From a virus, in the IMG/VR virus record IMGVR_UViG_3300025137_000014, positions 123,123-187,122 of that record: a stretch of DNA of 64,000 nucleotides; one strand, 5' to 3'. Shown piece after piece: positions 16,638 to 25,727 of the stretch (positions are counted from its first letter, which is position 1; each line of letters begins with the position of its first letter). Under the pieces are notes generated by a model that was not told the origin of the DNA, ran no database searches, and saw only the letters and a program-made list of their open reading frames with translations. The translations under genes and the position numbers were made by a program.

Positions 16638-17528
16638 ATGGATTTAAAAAATAAGATTGAAAGGTCTATGAAAACAGAAAGTATAAATGATAAGATTGCC
16701 GACATTGCAGATTTAGTTGGTGAGAAAGAAGAAATTGTACGTGATAGATTAAAGACTTTAGATTTCAGACAGTACATTGAACTTGTTAAAGCAGTTAGAG
16801 AAACAGAAATGGAAACTGCTAGAAGTATATTAGGTCTTGGTATTGAAGAAGCAGAAGAATACTCAGACCAACAAATTAAGATGGCATTTGGAATTTTAAA
16901 TGATCCAAGATACAAACAAGGCAATTACTCAGGTGCACATGCGGCTATTGAAAAAGTTGCAAAAGGATTAGCAAGTCACCCAAGTGTAGCAAATGCACTT
17001 AGACGAGCAAACGAATCAGAAGAACAAATTGCAGAAGCAGAATATGAGTATGATGGCAAAGTTGCACATATATCTCAAGATGAATTTAAAAAAGTACATA
17101 GTGATTTTAAAAATGATACACCAGGCGAAGAACGTATGGTTATTTTAGATCCAGAAACAGGCGGAACAATTTCAGTACTAGTACAATTTACTGATGTAAA
17201 TGAATACAATCAAGGCGGAACAATGTCTCCGGGCGAAATGCGAGGAGCTCAAGCTCAATCACAAGCTCAATCAGGGCAAGATGCGTCCCCACAAAATAAA
17301 ACTAAAAAAGCACAAGCAATGCAACGATTAGGTAAAAAGAATCTAGGTGGTGCAACTGCACAACAGGCGGCAGATGCATTAGATAAAGCAGGACAAGGCA
17401 AAACGCTTACACCAATTCAACGTAAAGCAATGGCCCAACAAGCGGCCTCAGTTGACCAGTTAGCGGCAGACCCAAAAACTGCAACACAGTTTAGAAATTT
17501 ATTAAATAAACTGAACCAAGGGAAATAG
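16638..17528 (+). CDS. late phage protein, candidate scaffold or internal protein
   Basis: 296 aa. Helical N-terminal half; segment YSGAHAAIEKVAKGLASHPS mid-protein; a C-terminal third very rich in Gln, Ala and Lys (AQAQSQAQSGQDASPQ...), low complexity. No catalytic motif. AGAGGAGG precedes the ATG. Composition and place in a late operon suggest a prohead core or internal head role. Confidence 0.55.
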   Translation: MDLKNKIERSMKTESINDKIADIADLVGEKEEIVRDRLKTLDFRQYIELVKAVRETEMETARSILGLGIEEAEEYSDQQIKMAFGILNDPRYKQGNYSGAHAAIEKVAKGLASHPSVANALRRANESEEQIAEAEYEYDGKVAHISQDEFKKVHSDFKNDTPGEERMVILDPETGGTISVLVQFTDVNEYNQGGTMSPGEMRGAQAQSQAQSGQDASPQNKTKKAQAMQRLGKKNLGGATAQQAADALDKAGQGKTLTPIQRKAMAQQAASVDQLAADPKTATQFRNLLNKLNQGK

Positions 17529-17532
17529 TTTT

Positions 17533-17727
17533 ATGAGATTACAAGAAGTTTTAGGCGGAATTTACGTAATGATAACTGAGGAAGAAAGCGATTTAGTGCT
17601 TAAATATTTCTCAGAAAATTCATACGTACATGAAACGCAATTATCTGACAGAGAACAGGTAGTTGCAGAAAGACTATCACACAAAGGCGTGATTGTACCT
17701 TCATTAAGAGGGTACAGGGCTGTATAA
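17533..17727 (+). CDS. small protein with winged-helix-like region
   Basis: 64 aa. The N-terminus MRLQEVLGG is of the tag type seen in other late proteins here. Residues 35-60 (LSDREQVVAERLSHKGVIVP) read like the recognition part of a small winged helix. Four nt behind the preceding gene. Weak ribosome site. Confidence 0.5.
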   Translation: MRLQEVLGGIYVMITEEESDLVLKYFSENSYVHETQLSDREQVVAERLSHKGVIVPSLRGYRAV

Positions 17728-17738
17728 CGGAGGACAAA

Positions 17739-18380
17739 ATGACTGGACCAAGTAGAGCAGATGTAGGTGCAATGGCAAATCTTCTTAAAGCTATGAATGG
17801 CGATAAGAGTGGATTAAAAGCACAGGCAGAAGCAAGACAATCTCAGGGTGGGAACGAGACTGTAGATGTAAGTCCCGGTGTAAAAACTGCGGATATTAAA
17901 GCGATGGAAAACATTATGAGAAATTTCCAGAGTGCTACATCAAACGTTGCGGCAAAAGTTGCAACTACAATTAATGAATCAAAAAAAACCGAAAAAGGAG
18001 TACAGGTAGGTATATATTCTGTAGAAAAAACTCCCGACACATCATTTAATATTTTAGATAGCAGAACAAATGATACTCTATTTGAAGATTTGAGAGCATA
18101 TGAAACAGCATATGTGATTGTACATCATTTAAATGAAGGTAAAAAGATTAATTCACAAGAGGTAACAAACGTTATTTCAACTAATGCAGTATTCGAAAAA
18201 TTCTATTTCGATGCTTTACAGCATAAGAATACTTATAAACAAGCAAAGAAGCGTGGTGATTTCGGCAAAATGGATATTGCAGAAGCTAGATTTAGTAGAG
18301 CAAAAGCAGAAGCCTGGAACGCAAAAAAGCAAGTAAATGAGATATTTGAGGCTGTGTCTAATCAAAAACCACTAATTTAA
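17739..18380 (+). CDS. late phage protein of unknown function
   Basis: 213 aa with a polar, probably disordered first 75 residues, and a helical C-terminal domain (FYFDALQHKNTYKQAKKRGD; RFSRAKAEAWNAKKQVNEIF). GGAGG precedes ATG. It sits between the scaffold-like genes. Not recognised by motif. Confidence 0.55.
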   Translation: MTGPSRADVGAMANLLKAMNGDKSGLKAQAEARQSQGGNETVDVSPGVKTADIKAMENIMRNFQSATSNVAAKVATTINESKKTEKGVQVGIYSVEKTPDTSFNILDSRTNDTLFEDLRAYETAYVIVHHLNEGKKINSQEVTNVISTNAVFEKFYFDALQHKNTYKQAKKRGDFGKMDIAEARFSRAKAEAWNAKKQVNEIFEAVSNQKPLI

Positions 18381-18388
18381 TTTAAAAA

Positions 18389-18396
18389 GATAAATA
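18389..18396 (+). promoter_or_regulatory. late-type promoter GATAAATA
   Basis: Octamer 38 nt before ATG 18435. Confidence 0.6.
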
Positions 18397-18434
18397 CATA
18401 ATATAAACACATATTATGTAATGGGGCAATTACC

Positions 18435-19271
18435 ATGAGAAGTACAAACTTTTTTAAGACAGATACAATAATGATATCGTCAAAACTAAATGAGTATCTT
18501 AAGTCAAACTTTAACTATTCAGTTGAAGGAGATTTAAAATCATTAAGCGAGGCTAAAGATAAGCTGGAAGCGGCTAAAAAAGCAATGCGTTCAGACTATC
18601 AAAACCGTGAGTATGTAGAAACTATGATGATGCTAGAAACAGTAAAATCATTGTTAAAAGCACACAAAGAGCAATCACTAGACGAAGGTGGAAAACACAA
18701 GTATGTCAGTGATGCACAACGTAAAGCAGTTCACGCCAAGAAGGCCGAAGAAAACACTAAAACAAAGGAACCAAAAATGGAAAATACAGATAAAAAATCT
18801 GCCGAGGTTTCTAATGAAAATTTAGAAGACAGTCTTTTAGCACAGTTGAATAAACTACTAGAAGGTGATGCGGCTGAGGCTGAAATTACAATGGCGGCAC
18901 GTGGTATCGTAGATGAACTACAAGACGTTATCGAAAAATTAGGCAAAATTCAAAACGACCAGATAGGACCACTATCTGATGAAATGGCTTACACACATGG
19001 ACCAGAACAATCAGAGACATTTAAATCTTCTGTTGATTCAGCAATCTCTAGTTTACTAGATACGGCTCGTTCAACTAAAGATGCAGTAAATAATGCGGCT
19101 CTAGTTCTTTCAGGTGAAGCACCGGCAGGAGATATGGCACCAGCAGACAATGAACTTGGTGGCGATATGCAAGATGATATGGAAGATGATATCACGGCAG
19201 ACCTAGCAGGTGGTGATGAGTCAGCATCAGGTGAAATTGATGAACCATTAGGCCGTGCAAAAAGAGACTAA
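18435..19271 (+). CDS. acidic scaffold-like late protein
   Basis: 278 aa. Helical first part; a Lys/Glu-rich linker near 95-120; a helical block ITMAARGIVDELQDVIEKLG; a very acidic tail (DMEDDITADLAGGDE). High charge, no cysteine, coiled-coil-like: typical of prohead scaffolding or core proteins, but there is no direct motif. An internal ATG at 18471 is an alternative start. Confidence 0.55.
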   Translation: MRSTNFFKTDTIMISSKLNEYLKSNFNYSVEGDLKSLSEAKDKLEAAKKAMRSDYQNREYVETMMMLETVKSLLKAHKEQSLDEGGKHKYVSDAQRKAVHAKKAEENTKTKEPKMENTDKKSAEVSNENLEDSLLAQLNKLLEGDAAEAEITMAARGIVDELQDVIEKLGKIQNDQIGPLSDEMAYTHGPEQSETFKSSVDSAISSLLDTARSTKDAVNNAALVLSGEAPAGDMAPADNELGGDMQDDMEDDITADLAGGDESASGEIDEPLGRAKRD

Positions 19272-19273
19272 TA

Positions 19274-19597
19274 ATGAAACTTTCAAGTCTGTTAAGTGAA
19301 GATGCAAACTACAATGCACAGATGCGTAATGATATAAATGCGTATCTAGTGAGATTAAAAGCAAATGATATTGGTACCGTTGGTACTGATATGATGGTTG
19401 ACGAATTGACAGATATGGGGTACAGTGTTACTCCAGAAAGTTTAGTTGATATGTTAGCTAATAGCAAATATGTTAGCAAAGTAACAGTTGATACTATTGA
19501 TTTAGCTGGAGCCCCATCCGGTAAAACTGATAGTGATGAAGACGGTGAGAAAGTTAAAAAACTTGCTATTAAAACAGCGAAGAAGAGGATAAAATAA
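19274..19597 (+). CDS. small late protein with head-targeting-like N-terminus
   Basis: 107 aa. MKLSSLLSED at the start fits the tag pattern M-[KR]-x-x-x-[LI]-[LI]-x-E with a possible cleavage after L-S-E. The body is a small alpha/beta domain (TDMMVDELTDMGYSVTPESL), then an acidic and a basic tail. Three nt after the scaffold-like gene. Confidence 0.5.
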   Translation: MKLSSLLSEDANYNAQMRNDINAYLVRLKANDIGTVGTDMMVDELTDMGYSVTPESLVDMLANSKYVSKVTVDTIDLAGAPSGKTDSDEDGEKVKKLAIKTAKKRIK

Positions 19598-20040
19598 TGG
19601 GCTTAATTATTAAAGGCGAACACAAAATTATTTCTAAAAAAGAAATGCAAGATAAGGTTGCTCAGGAAATAGAAAATAACGTTCAAGATGGAACTGAAAA
19701 ACTGTCTGATTCTCAAAAAGAAATTCGTAAAGAAATCGCTAGTGCAAAAAGACATCGTGAATTTATGCAAAGAGTTGCAGATAAGAAAGCGGTATCTACT
19801 AGAGAAGAACGTAAGATTGTTGAGAAAGAAGTTATCGAAACACCTGAGATTATTGTAGAAGCAAGAGCAGAAAAAGAAGCAGTATTGGCTTCTAAATCTG
19901 TATCACTTGCACAAAGACCAGATTTTGATTCAATGACTAAAAAAGAAATAGATATGTGGGCTGATGAAAATCTAGGTTTAACACTAGACCGTAGAAAAAC
20001 AAAAGCTGATTTAATCAAACAAATCAACGAAAATCTATAA
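19597..20040 (+). CDS. coiled-coil late protein with C-terminal SAP/HeH-like motif
   Basis: 147 aa. A highly charged helical body is followed by MTKKEIDMWADENLGLTLD and KTKADLIKQI, a helix-extension-helix pattern similar to SAP/Rho-N-type nucleic-acid-binding modules. Overlaps the previous gene (TAATG). Possibly a head-associated DNA-binding protein. Confidence 0.5.
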   Translation: MGLIIKGEHKIISKKEMQDKVAQEIENNVQDGTEKLSDSQKEIRKEIASAKRHREFMQRVADKKAVSTREERKIVEKEVIETPEIIVEARAEKEAVLASKSVSLAQRPDFDSMTKKEIDMWADENLGLTLDRRKTKADLIKQINENL

Positions 20041-20047
20041 ATAATAC

Positions 20048-20076
20048 TTGCATTGTTTGAATTTTTGTAGTATACT
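20048..20076 (+). promoter_or_regulatory. sigma70-type promoter giving a leaderless mRNA
   Basis: TTGCAT (20048-20053), 17-nt spacer, TATACT (20071-20076), six bases (ATAAGT), then ATG 20083. Confidence 0.7.
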
Positions 20077-20082
20077 ATAAGT

Positions 20083-20772
20083 ATGCTAAATGAAAAATTC
20101 AAATATGAACCAATGGAGCGTGTTAATGTAGATGGCTCACGCCATTATCAAACACCTGGAGGCAAGCCATTGCCAAGTGTAACTACAGTACTAGATGCAC
20201 TTAAAGATAAAACAGCAATATATGAGTGGCGTAAAAGAGTAGGCGATGAAGAAGCAAATCGTATTATGAAACTTGCCACAGGCATAGGTACTCAAGTTCA
20301 CTTACATGTCGAAAAATTTATACTTGATGAAGATAGACCAAATGGTACAAATCTTATTCATCAAATGTCAAAAGAATTATCAAACATTATTATTGAAAAG
20401 GGACTCTCAAACGTAGATGAAGTTTGGGGCACAGAAGTTCCTTTATACTATCCCGGATTATATGCAGGTACTACGGATTGTGTTGGCGTATGGAAAGGCA
20501 AACCTGCTATCATTGATTTTAAGACTACTCGTAAACCAAAAAAGCGTGAATGGATTGATGATTATTTTTTACAAGGTGCCGCATATTCAGCCGCACATAA
20601 TGAAATACATGGAACAGATATCAAAACTATCGTAATCATGATGATTGGTTGGGATGAAGAAGCAGACAATAAAGGCAATTATCAAGAATTTGTTGTAGAA
20701 GAAAACGAATTTAGCAAGTATTCACTGCAATGGGCCAACAAGGTTCAAGAGTATTTTGATAAATACATGTAG
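20083..20772 (+). CDS. PD-(D/E)XK nuclease (RecB-like)
   Basis: 229 aa. The RecB-type nuclease signature is present: GTTDCVGVWKGKPAIIDFKT supplies the metal-binding Asp and the D-x-K pair, and DDYFLQGAAYSAAH the Q-x3-Y motif. An N-terminal block PSVTTVLDALKDK is common in phage exonucleases of this type. It probably trims DNA ends in recombination, repair or host-DNA breakdown. It is an early-type leaderless gene embedded in a late region. Confidence 0.82.
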   Translation: MLNEKFKYEPMERVNVDGSRHYQTPGGKPLPSVTTVLDALKDKTAIYEWRKRVGDEEANRIMKLATGIGTQVHLHVEKFILDEDRPNGTNLIHQMSKELSNIIIEKGLSNVDEVWGTEVPLYYPGLYAGTTDCVGVWKGKPAIIDFKTTRKPKKREWIDDYFLQGAAYSAAHNEIHGTDIKTIVIMMIGWDEEADNKGNYQEFVVEENEFSKYSLQWANKVQEYFDKYM

Positions 20773-20788
20773 TAACTAGGAGTTTTAG

Positions 20789-21574
20789 ATGGCTACAACT
20801 AATGTTAAAATTTTACTAAGACGTGGACTAAGAGAAGAAATTAGTGCAGACACCCTTGAAACGGGAGAAATGGGATTTGCTTATGATACCAATCAATTAT
20901 ATGTTGGTATTGACTCAGCAATAAATGAACTTATATTTGACCCATTTGCAAATGCACAAGCAGTCGTACAGTCTTGGTTAGATAGTGCGGATAACCCAGA
21001 ACCGGGACTAAAAATTGATGAAGATTTAGTTATTCGTCAAGTACAGGATGTGGATGCACTTATAGTCGCAATGGAAGGTTCAAGTACACCTTTTAATGTG
21101 CATGAGTATGCACGTGCAAGACGTAACGTTGAAGTCGTAACAGAAAACTCTTTCAATCAAATGTTCGCAGACCAGCATTTACAATCGCTAGATGCATCAA
21201 CTGGTAGGCGTTCTAGTCTATTTAAAAAAGAATTAACAACAACAGCAGGTACATTTCTACGATACCTTAAAACCGATTGCACATCTTTCTTTGTTGATTA
21301 CTCACTCAAACAAACAAACAATGTTAACACATATGTAAGAGTGGGACAAATAAAAGTAATTAATGGTGTCCCTCAAGGTATCAACCAAGTAAAACTTAGT
21401 GATGATAACACAGAAATCTGGCAAGATGATGGTGATAGTATCGCAGACGCAGATGAATTTTCAAATATTAATTTTACTGCGGAAATCGATGGTGATGATA
21501 TAAAGTTCAATTATACACAACTTTCAGGATATCAGACAGAGATAAGTTTTACAGTTAAACGATGGACAATGTAA
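20789..21574 (+). CDS. virion protein with Mtd-type N-terminal module
   Basis: 261 aa. The start VKILLRRGLREEISADTLE and GEMGFAYDTNQLYVG match the short N-terminal domain shared by phage fibre and tropism-determinant proteins (an RRG...GE.G...DT..L..G pattern). The remainder is beta-rich with a polar C-terminus. Role: fibre or neck/baseplate adaptor. AGGAG precedes ATG. Confidence 0.7.
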   Translation: MATTNVKILLRRGLREEISADTLETGEMGFAYDTNQLYVGIDSAINELIFDPFANAQAVVQSWLDSADNPEPGLKIDEDLVIRQVQDVDALIVAMEGSSTPFNVHEYARARRNVEVVTENSFNQMFADQHLQSLDASTGRRSSLFKKELTTTAGTFLRYLKTDCTSFFVDYSLKQTNNVNTYVRVGQIKVINGVPQGINQVKLSDDNTEIWQDDGDSIADADEFSNINFTAEIDGDDIKFNYTQLSGYQTEISFTVKRWTM

Positions 21575-21575
21575 T

Positions 21576-22016
21576 ATGCAAGATAAAGCTACTTTGCTTT
21601 ATGAGTGGCGACAAATTAGACTAAAACTACAAGAAAACTTCTCAGAAAAGCAATTACAAGAAACTATGGATTGGTTCGCTAGTCTAAAACCAGCAGTCCA
21701 TGGATTTAATTATGACGATATGTACACTTGGCCAGATATATGGGAATATATCAATGAAGGTTGGTATACACTAAGTGGAAATGGACTAGCATCTTACTAT
21801 ACTTTAGATTTTGCTTACCCAGATAAAGATACTCAACTTTGGTTAGTACATGATATATTATATGGAGATATGTATTTGGTTACATATATCGATGGATACA
21901 TAGTCAATAGGTCAGGTGGAAAACTATGTAAGTATGAAGAAAACAAAAAAGACTTGCATATCATGAAAAAATTTGATAAAATAGAGATTATTTCGACACT
22001 TAAGGATCGGAAATAA
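21576..22016 (+). CDS. phage protein of unknown function
   Basis: 146 aa, rich in Tyr and Trp, acidic, soluble. Starts 1 nt after the preceding stop, so likely co-translated with the fibre-like gene. Not recognised; it could be a chaperone or tail accessory protein. Confidence 0.5.
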   Translation: MQDKATLLYEWRQIRLKLQENFSEKQLQETMDWFASLKPAVHGFNYDDMYTWPDIWEYINEGWYTLSGNGLASYYTLDFAYPDKDTQLWLVHDILYGDMYLVTYIDGYIVNRSGGKLCKYEENKKDLHIMKKFDKIEIISTLKDRK

Positions 22017-22043
22017 ATACATATATAATTAACTACATAAATA
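22012..22043 (+). promoter_or_regulatory. two weak late-type octamers
   Basis: AATAAATA (22012-22019) and CATAAATA (22036-22043), one base off the common form, before ATG 22055. They may serve the PAAR operon. Confidence 0.4.
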
Positions 22044-22054
22044 CGAGAAAGCAA

Positions 22055-22360
22055 ATGTTAAAAACAAAACAATATAAAGAAGGCGATATAGTTACAATAG
22101 TAATGACTGGTGGACAGGAATTACTAGGGAAGTTTGTTAGCGAAAGCGGTACAGATTTTATCGTTAAAAAACCATTGACTTTGGTCTTTGGTAAACAGAT
22201 TTCGTTTCAACCATTCACTGTTACAGGTGATAGTGAAGGCGAAGTTGTTCTACGTGACGATAAAATAGTTTCAGTTTTGAGAACAAACAAAGAAACAACA
22301 AAGGCATACCAGTCTGCAACAAGTGGATTAGTAACGCCGGACAAAGGATTAATTACGTAA
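22055..22360 (+). CDS. small beta protein, Sm-like pattern
   Basis: 101 aa. EGDIVTIVMTGGQELLGKFV, then DFIVKKPLTLVFG, resembles the strand order of Sm/LSm folds (bent strand, glycine turn, Gly-Lys). T4-like marine phages carry similar small proteins near the PAAR gene. RNA binding is not shown. Overlaps the PAAR gene by one base. Confidence 0.5.
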   Translation: MLKTKQYKEGDIVTIVMTGGQELLGKFVSESGTDFIVKKPLTLVFGKQISFQPFTVTGDSEGEVVLRDDKIVSVLRTNKETTKAYQSATSGLVTPDKGLIT

Positions 22361-22665
22361 TGCCAGGAGCCGCAAGAACAACAGATGCAACAACTAACCA
22401 CCCACCATGTGGGCCTGGTAAGTGTGATATGGGGTCTGATAATGTTATTATCAATGGACTAAATGCATTTAGAGTTACAGACAAAGATACACCGCATGGT
22501 AAACCTTTAGGTGATCCTCTAGTCTGTGTACCACATGTAACACCTCTTGTCTCAGGATCTCCAAATGTAATTGTTAATGGTAGACAATTAGGTAGAATTG
22601 GTGACCCATTTTCATGTGGTATCGTAGTAGCATCAGGTTCGGGCAATGTCATTATAAATGGTTAG
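22360..22665 (+). CDS. PAAR-repeat baseplate spike tip (T4 gp5.4-like)
   Basis: 101 aa. Repeated segments of the PAAR type: NVIINGLNAFRVTDKDTPHG, and near the end NVIVNGRQLGRIGDPFSCG, with His and Cys residues that would bind the zinc/iron ion at the needle tip. PAAR proteins cap the contractile tail spike and pierce the outer membrane. It lies between two other baseplate-type genes and shows that the phage has a contractile tail. Confidence 0.88.
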   Translation: MPGAARTTDATTNHPPCGPGKCDMGSDNVIINGLNAFRVTDKDTPHGKPLGDPLVCVPHVTPLVSGSPNVIVNGRQLGRIGDPFSCGIVVASGSGNVIING

Positions 22666-22675
22666 GATTTAAATT

Positions 22676-24406
22676 ATGGCTAGTGAAGCAGAAATCGAAA
22701 GACTATATCAAGAGTTTGTAAATAGAGGTGGAGGACAATTTACGTTCTCTAACGTAAACACTACGCCTGCTCAGTATTATAGTGCAACATCTTCTGCATC
22801 ATTGACACCAGGACAACAAGCGGCTCTATTAGCAAAACAAGAACAATTTAACAGGCAATCTGCATTGTCAACTATTGCTAGTGAGTTAGCAGGAAACAAT
22901 TTTTCTAATCCTTATATAGCAAGAGCCGATAATAGTACAGGTATTATTCAGAACTTTGCTTTAAATCCAACATTAGCAAACGTAACTGCATTAGCAGGTG
23001 CATTCGGTTCATTCAACGCAGTTGAACAGACAGCTATATTTGCCGGTATATTAGAACTTACTGGTGTTGATATGGGTAATGTAATTAAAATATTAGGTAT
23101 AGGTGCATTAGGACTTGCATTATTTTCTTCTTTAAAAAATCACACAGCAGGACAAATGACAGACTTGCCAAAAACTTTATCAGATGCAAGTGCATTGGCA
23201 GGAATGAATTCACAGTTTGGTGAGCAAAAAGATAGTTGCTCATTTTTTAATGAGATACTAGGAGTATTAAGTGGAGCATTCGATGGTTCAATGGATTTCA
23301 TTGATACTGCTTTCGAAAAGTTAAATGGATTTTTACAACAAACAGGTATATCAGGAATTATAGACCAAATCACAAGTGCTATTAGTGGTGCAGGTGGAAT
23401 TATAGGTGATGTAATTAATGCAGTATCAGGTATTATAAATTCAGCAACATCAGTAATCAGTGGTGTATTGGGACAGATAGGAAGTCTAGTAGGAAAAGTT
23501 ACAAATGCAATAGCAGACGTAGTAAATCAAATCGCAAAAGAGGCAGAAAAACTTTTAAATTTAGCAACAGAATTAGCTTCAAAGGCATTAGCTTTAGCAA
23601 TGGCGGCCGCTTCATTAGACCCATGTCAAATGGCAGTCATACTTAATACAGGAAGTAATGATATGAAAGGCGCAGTAGATAAACTGACACAGCCTATGGA
23701 TACACTTTCTTCTATTCCGACAACAATAGATAGTAGAGCCGATGCAGGTACAGTTATGAAAACTATGGACCAAGCAAAGCAAGAGGCATCACAGGCACCA
23801 GGCGTCCCACAGTCTCCATTTACTGATACTGCTAAACTACATCAACCATTAGATGCATATTTGCATAATCTGTTTAATGAAGTTACCGGTATATTTGGTG
23901 ACACGTTTGATACGATTAAGAATGCAGTAGGTGGTTCTGTAGTTTCAACTGCATCTAGTACTGGATCACTTGCCTCATCTTCTAATGCAAAACCTAATAA
24001 ACAAACAACGACTATATCAAGCGATGCGTGGAGACAATGGCAGGGAACTTTTTCAAATACATTATTAGGATTAAAAAGAGATATCAAACATCTTAAGATG
24101 TTTATACAACAGGCTATTAATACTAAAACATTCTCTACAGAAGAATTGAAGAAACAAGCAATCATACTTTCAGAAACATTAGCAGAAAATGAAACTGCGG
24201 TATCTGCCGAGTTAAAAAGTGCAAATAGTCAACTAGTATATGAATCAGATGGTAATAAGTTTAGAATTGATAGTTTAGAACAAAACAAACTAGCACTTTT
24301 AAATTCTAAAGTTGCACCACATACACAAAGATTAATAAATCGTGTACAAAGAAGTTACGCAGATTCAGTAACACAGTGGAATTCAATAGACCAGAATGTT
24401 AGATAA
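22676..24406 (+). CDS. large baseplate-associated virion protein
   Basis: 576 aa. Polar N-terminus, then long Gly/Ala/Ile/Val-rich helices (residues about 130-320) that contain pseudo-repeats such as AVSGIINSATSVISGVLGQIG, then Ser/Thr-rich and helical C-terminal parts. No enzyme motif. Lying 10 nt after PAAR it is probably a hub, tape-measure-like or DNA-channel protein. Its stop overlaps the next start. Confidence 0.6.
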   Translation: MASEAEIERLYQEFVNRGGGQFTFSNVNTTPAQYYSATSSASLTPGQQAALLAKQEQFNRQSALSTIASELAGNNFSNPYIARADNSTGIIQNFALNPTLANVTALAGAFGSFNAVEQTAIFAGILELTGVDMGNVIKILGIGALGLALFSSLKNHTAGQMTDLPKTLSDASALAGMNSQFGEQKDSCSFFNEILGVLSGAFDGSMDFIDTAFEKLNGFLQQTGISGIIDQITSAISGAGGIIGDVINAVSGIINSATSVISGVLGQIGSLVGKVTNAIADVVNQIAKEAEKLLNLATELASKALALAMAAASLDPCQMAVILNTGSNDMKGAVDKLTQPMDTLSSIPTTIDSRADAGTVMKTMDQAKQEASQAPGVPQSPFTDTAKLHQPLDAYLHNLFNEVTGIFGDTFDTIKNAVGGSVVSTASSTGSLASSSNAKPNKQTTTISSDAWRQWQGTFSNTLLGLKRDIKHLKMFIQQAINTKTFSTEELKKQAIILSETLAENETAVSAELKSANSQLVYESDGNKFRIDSLEQNKLALLNSKVAPHTQRLINRVQRSYADSVTQWNSIDQNVR

Positions 24407-25104
24407 TGATAGGCATTTTTGGTGATAGTTTCGCCCACGAATTTAATAATAAAGTAGCACCGGGTTGGCCAACCCATTTATCCAGACTATATAACGAGAA
24501 AGTTGAAAATCATAGTTGGTATGGTACCTCTTTATCTTATTCATATAGAAAATATTTAGAAACTGATGTATTGAAATATTCTAAATTAATTTTTATATGT
24601 ACTGAGCCTGGACGTCAGCATCTTATCGATACAAACGGTAAAGAATTATTATATAATAATCAGACATGGAAAACATCTTATGATTTAAATTATCATCCTG
24701 AAATGCAAGAAAAGTTTGATATAAACGAAGACGATAGTACAAACAAACAAGTGTTAAAAGCGGCAGAATTAATGAATGCATGGTTTCCTGAAACTTGGAA
24801 CTTTTTAGAAGAAGTTATAAAACGTGACGTAACAAGAACACACTCTAATTCTTTAGTTATGAATATAATGGATTTATCTAATATTACAAATTTAGATGTT
24901 AATGGAAATTTAATGATTGATTACATAGAATCAAAGGAACTAGGCAGAACATGTCATTTGAGTAAGAAACAAAACGTAGAACTAGCTGGATACATTAAAA
25001 GATATTTTGATAACAGATTTGATATACATAATACTTTTAATAATGTAGAAAGATATTACACAAAAGCAAACACATTGAATGAAGCAGGATTAATAAGAAT
25101 ATGA
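24406..25104 (+). CDS. SGNH/GDSL-type hydrolase-like protein
   Basis: 232 aa. GIFGDSFA at residues 3-10 is block I with the nucleophilic Ser; CHLSKKQNVELAGYI near the C-terminus can supply the catalytic His. SGNH enzymes remove acyl groups from carbohydrates or lipids. A second SGNH-like gene is at 33832. In this place it may modify or cleave surface glycans. The Asp of the usual D-x-x-H is not clear, so activity is uncertain. Confidence 0.6.
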   Translation: MIGIFGDSFAHEFNNKVAPGWPTHLSRLYNEKVENHSWYGTSLSYSYRKYLETDVLKYSKLIFICTEPGRQHLIDTNGKELLYNNQTWKTSYDLNYHPEMQEKFDINEDDSTNKQVLKAAELMNAWFPETWNFLEEVIKRDVTRTHSNSLVMNIMDLSNITNLDVNGNLMIDYIESKELGRTCHLSKKQNVELAGYIKRYFDNRFDIHNTFNNVERYYTKANTLNEAGLIRI

Positions 25105-25727
25105 ATACAACTTGGGTATTTGGAGAATCATCTGAATTTTCTAAAAAATTGATAGAAGAAGCAAACAAAAAAGATGATACTGTTTGTACATTTGGTAGAA
25201 GATGTACAGACTATAAAGATATAGCATTATTTCTTAAAAAGTATTATAAAGACCAACCAACAAAAATTATTATAAATGCTAAAACTGATTTTGAATTAGA
25301 AGATACTAGGCATGCAACAGATATTACCTTTAAATATATTACACCAATACAAACTATAAGTTTTCTTGCAGACATTCTTAATTTTATAGGGGAAAAGGCA
25401 TCAGCTAATAGACTGCCTGTGACAGTTGTGTATATTACAAGTTCAGCTACAACAAACAGCAATCAAAGCCGTAAGACACTATGGCGATTAAGAGAATATA
25501 TAGGGTTAAGACATATACAACAGGCGGCTATGTCAGCATGTGATACAAGATATATGCAAGTATTAGGGGTTAGTCCATCATATATGGACAACTCAAATAT
25601 TGATTTATATTCGAAACAAGTAATAGATATATTATACAATCCACCAGAAGTAAGAAGAGGATTAGCTGATTTGCATTTCCTTGATAAAGGATGGATAAGT
25701 TTATACGGATTAAAATTTCATGAGTAA
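25101..25727 (+). CDS. degenerate short-chain dehydrogenase-like protein (tandem copy 1)
   Basis: 208 aa. TWVFGESSEFSKKLIEEA at the N-terminus is a Rossmann-like beta-turn-helix but lacks the usual GxxxGxG. VVYITSSATT and REYIGLRHIQQAA fit the SDR strand with catalytic Ser and the Tyr helix, but the catalytic Lys of YxxxK is replaced (YIGLR). The next gene is a divergent copy. It may have lost dehydrogenase activity. Overlaps both neighbours by a few bases. Confidence 0.5.
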   Translation: MNTTWVFGESSEFSKKLIEEANKKDDTVCTFGRRCTDYKDIALFLKKYYKDQPTKIIINAKTDFELEDTRHATDITFKYITPIQTISFLADILNFIGEKASANRLPVTVVYITSSATTNSNQSRKTLWRLREYIGLRHIQQAAMSACDTRYMQVLGVSPSYMDNSNIDLYSKQVIDILYNPPEVRRGLADLHFLDKGWISLYGLKFHE

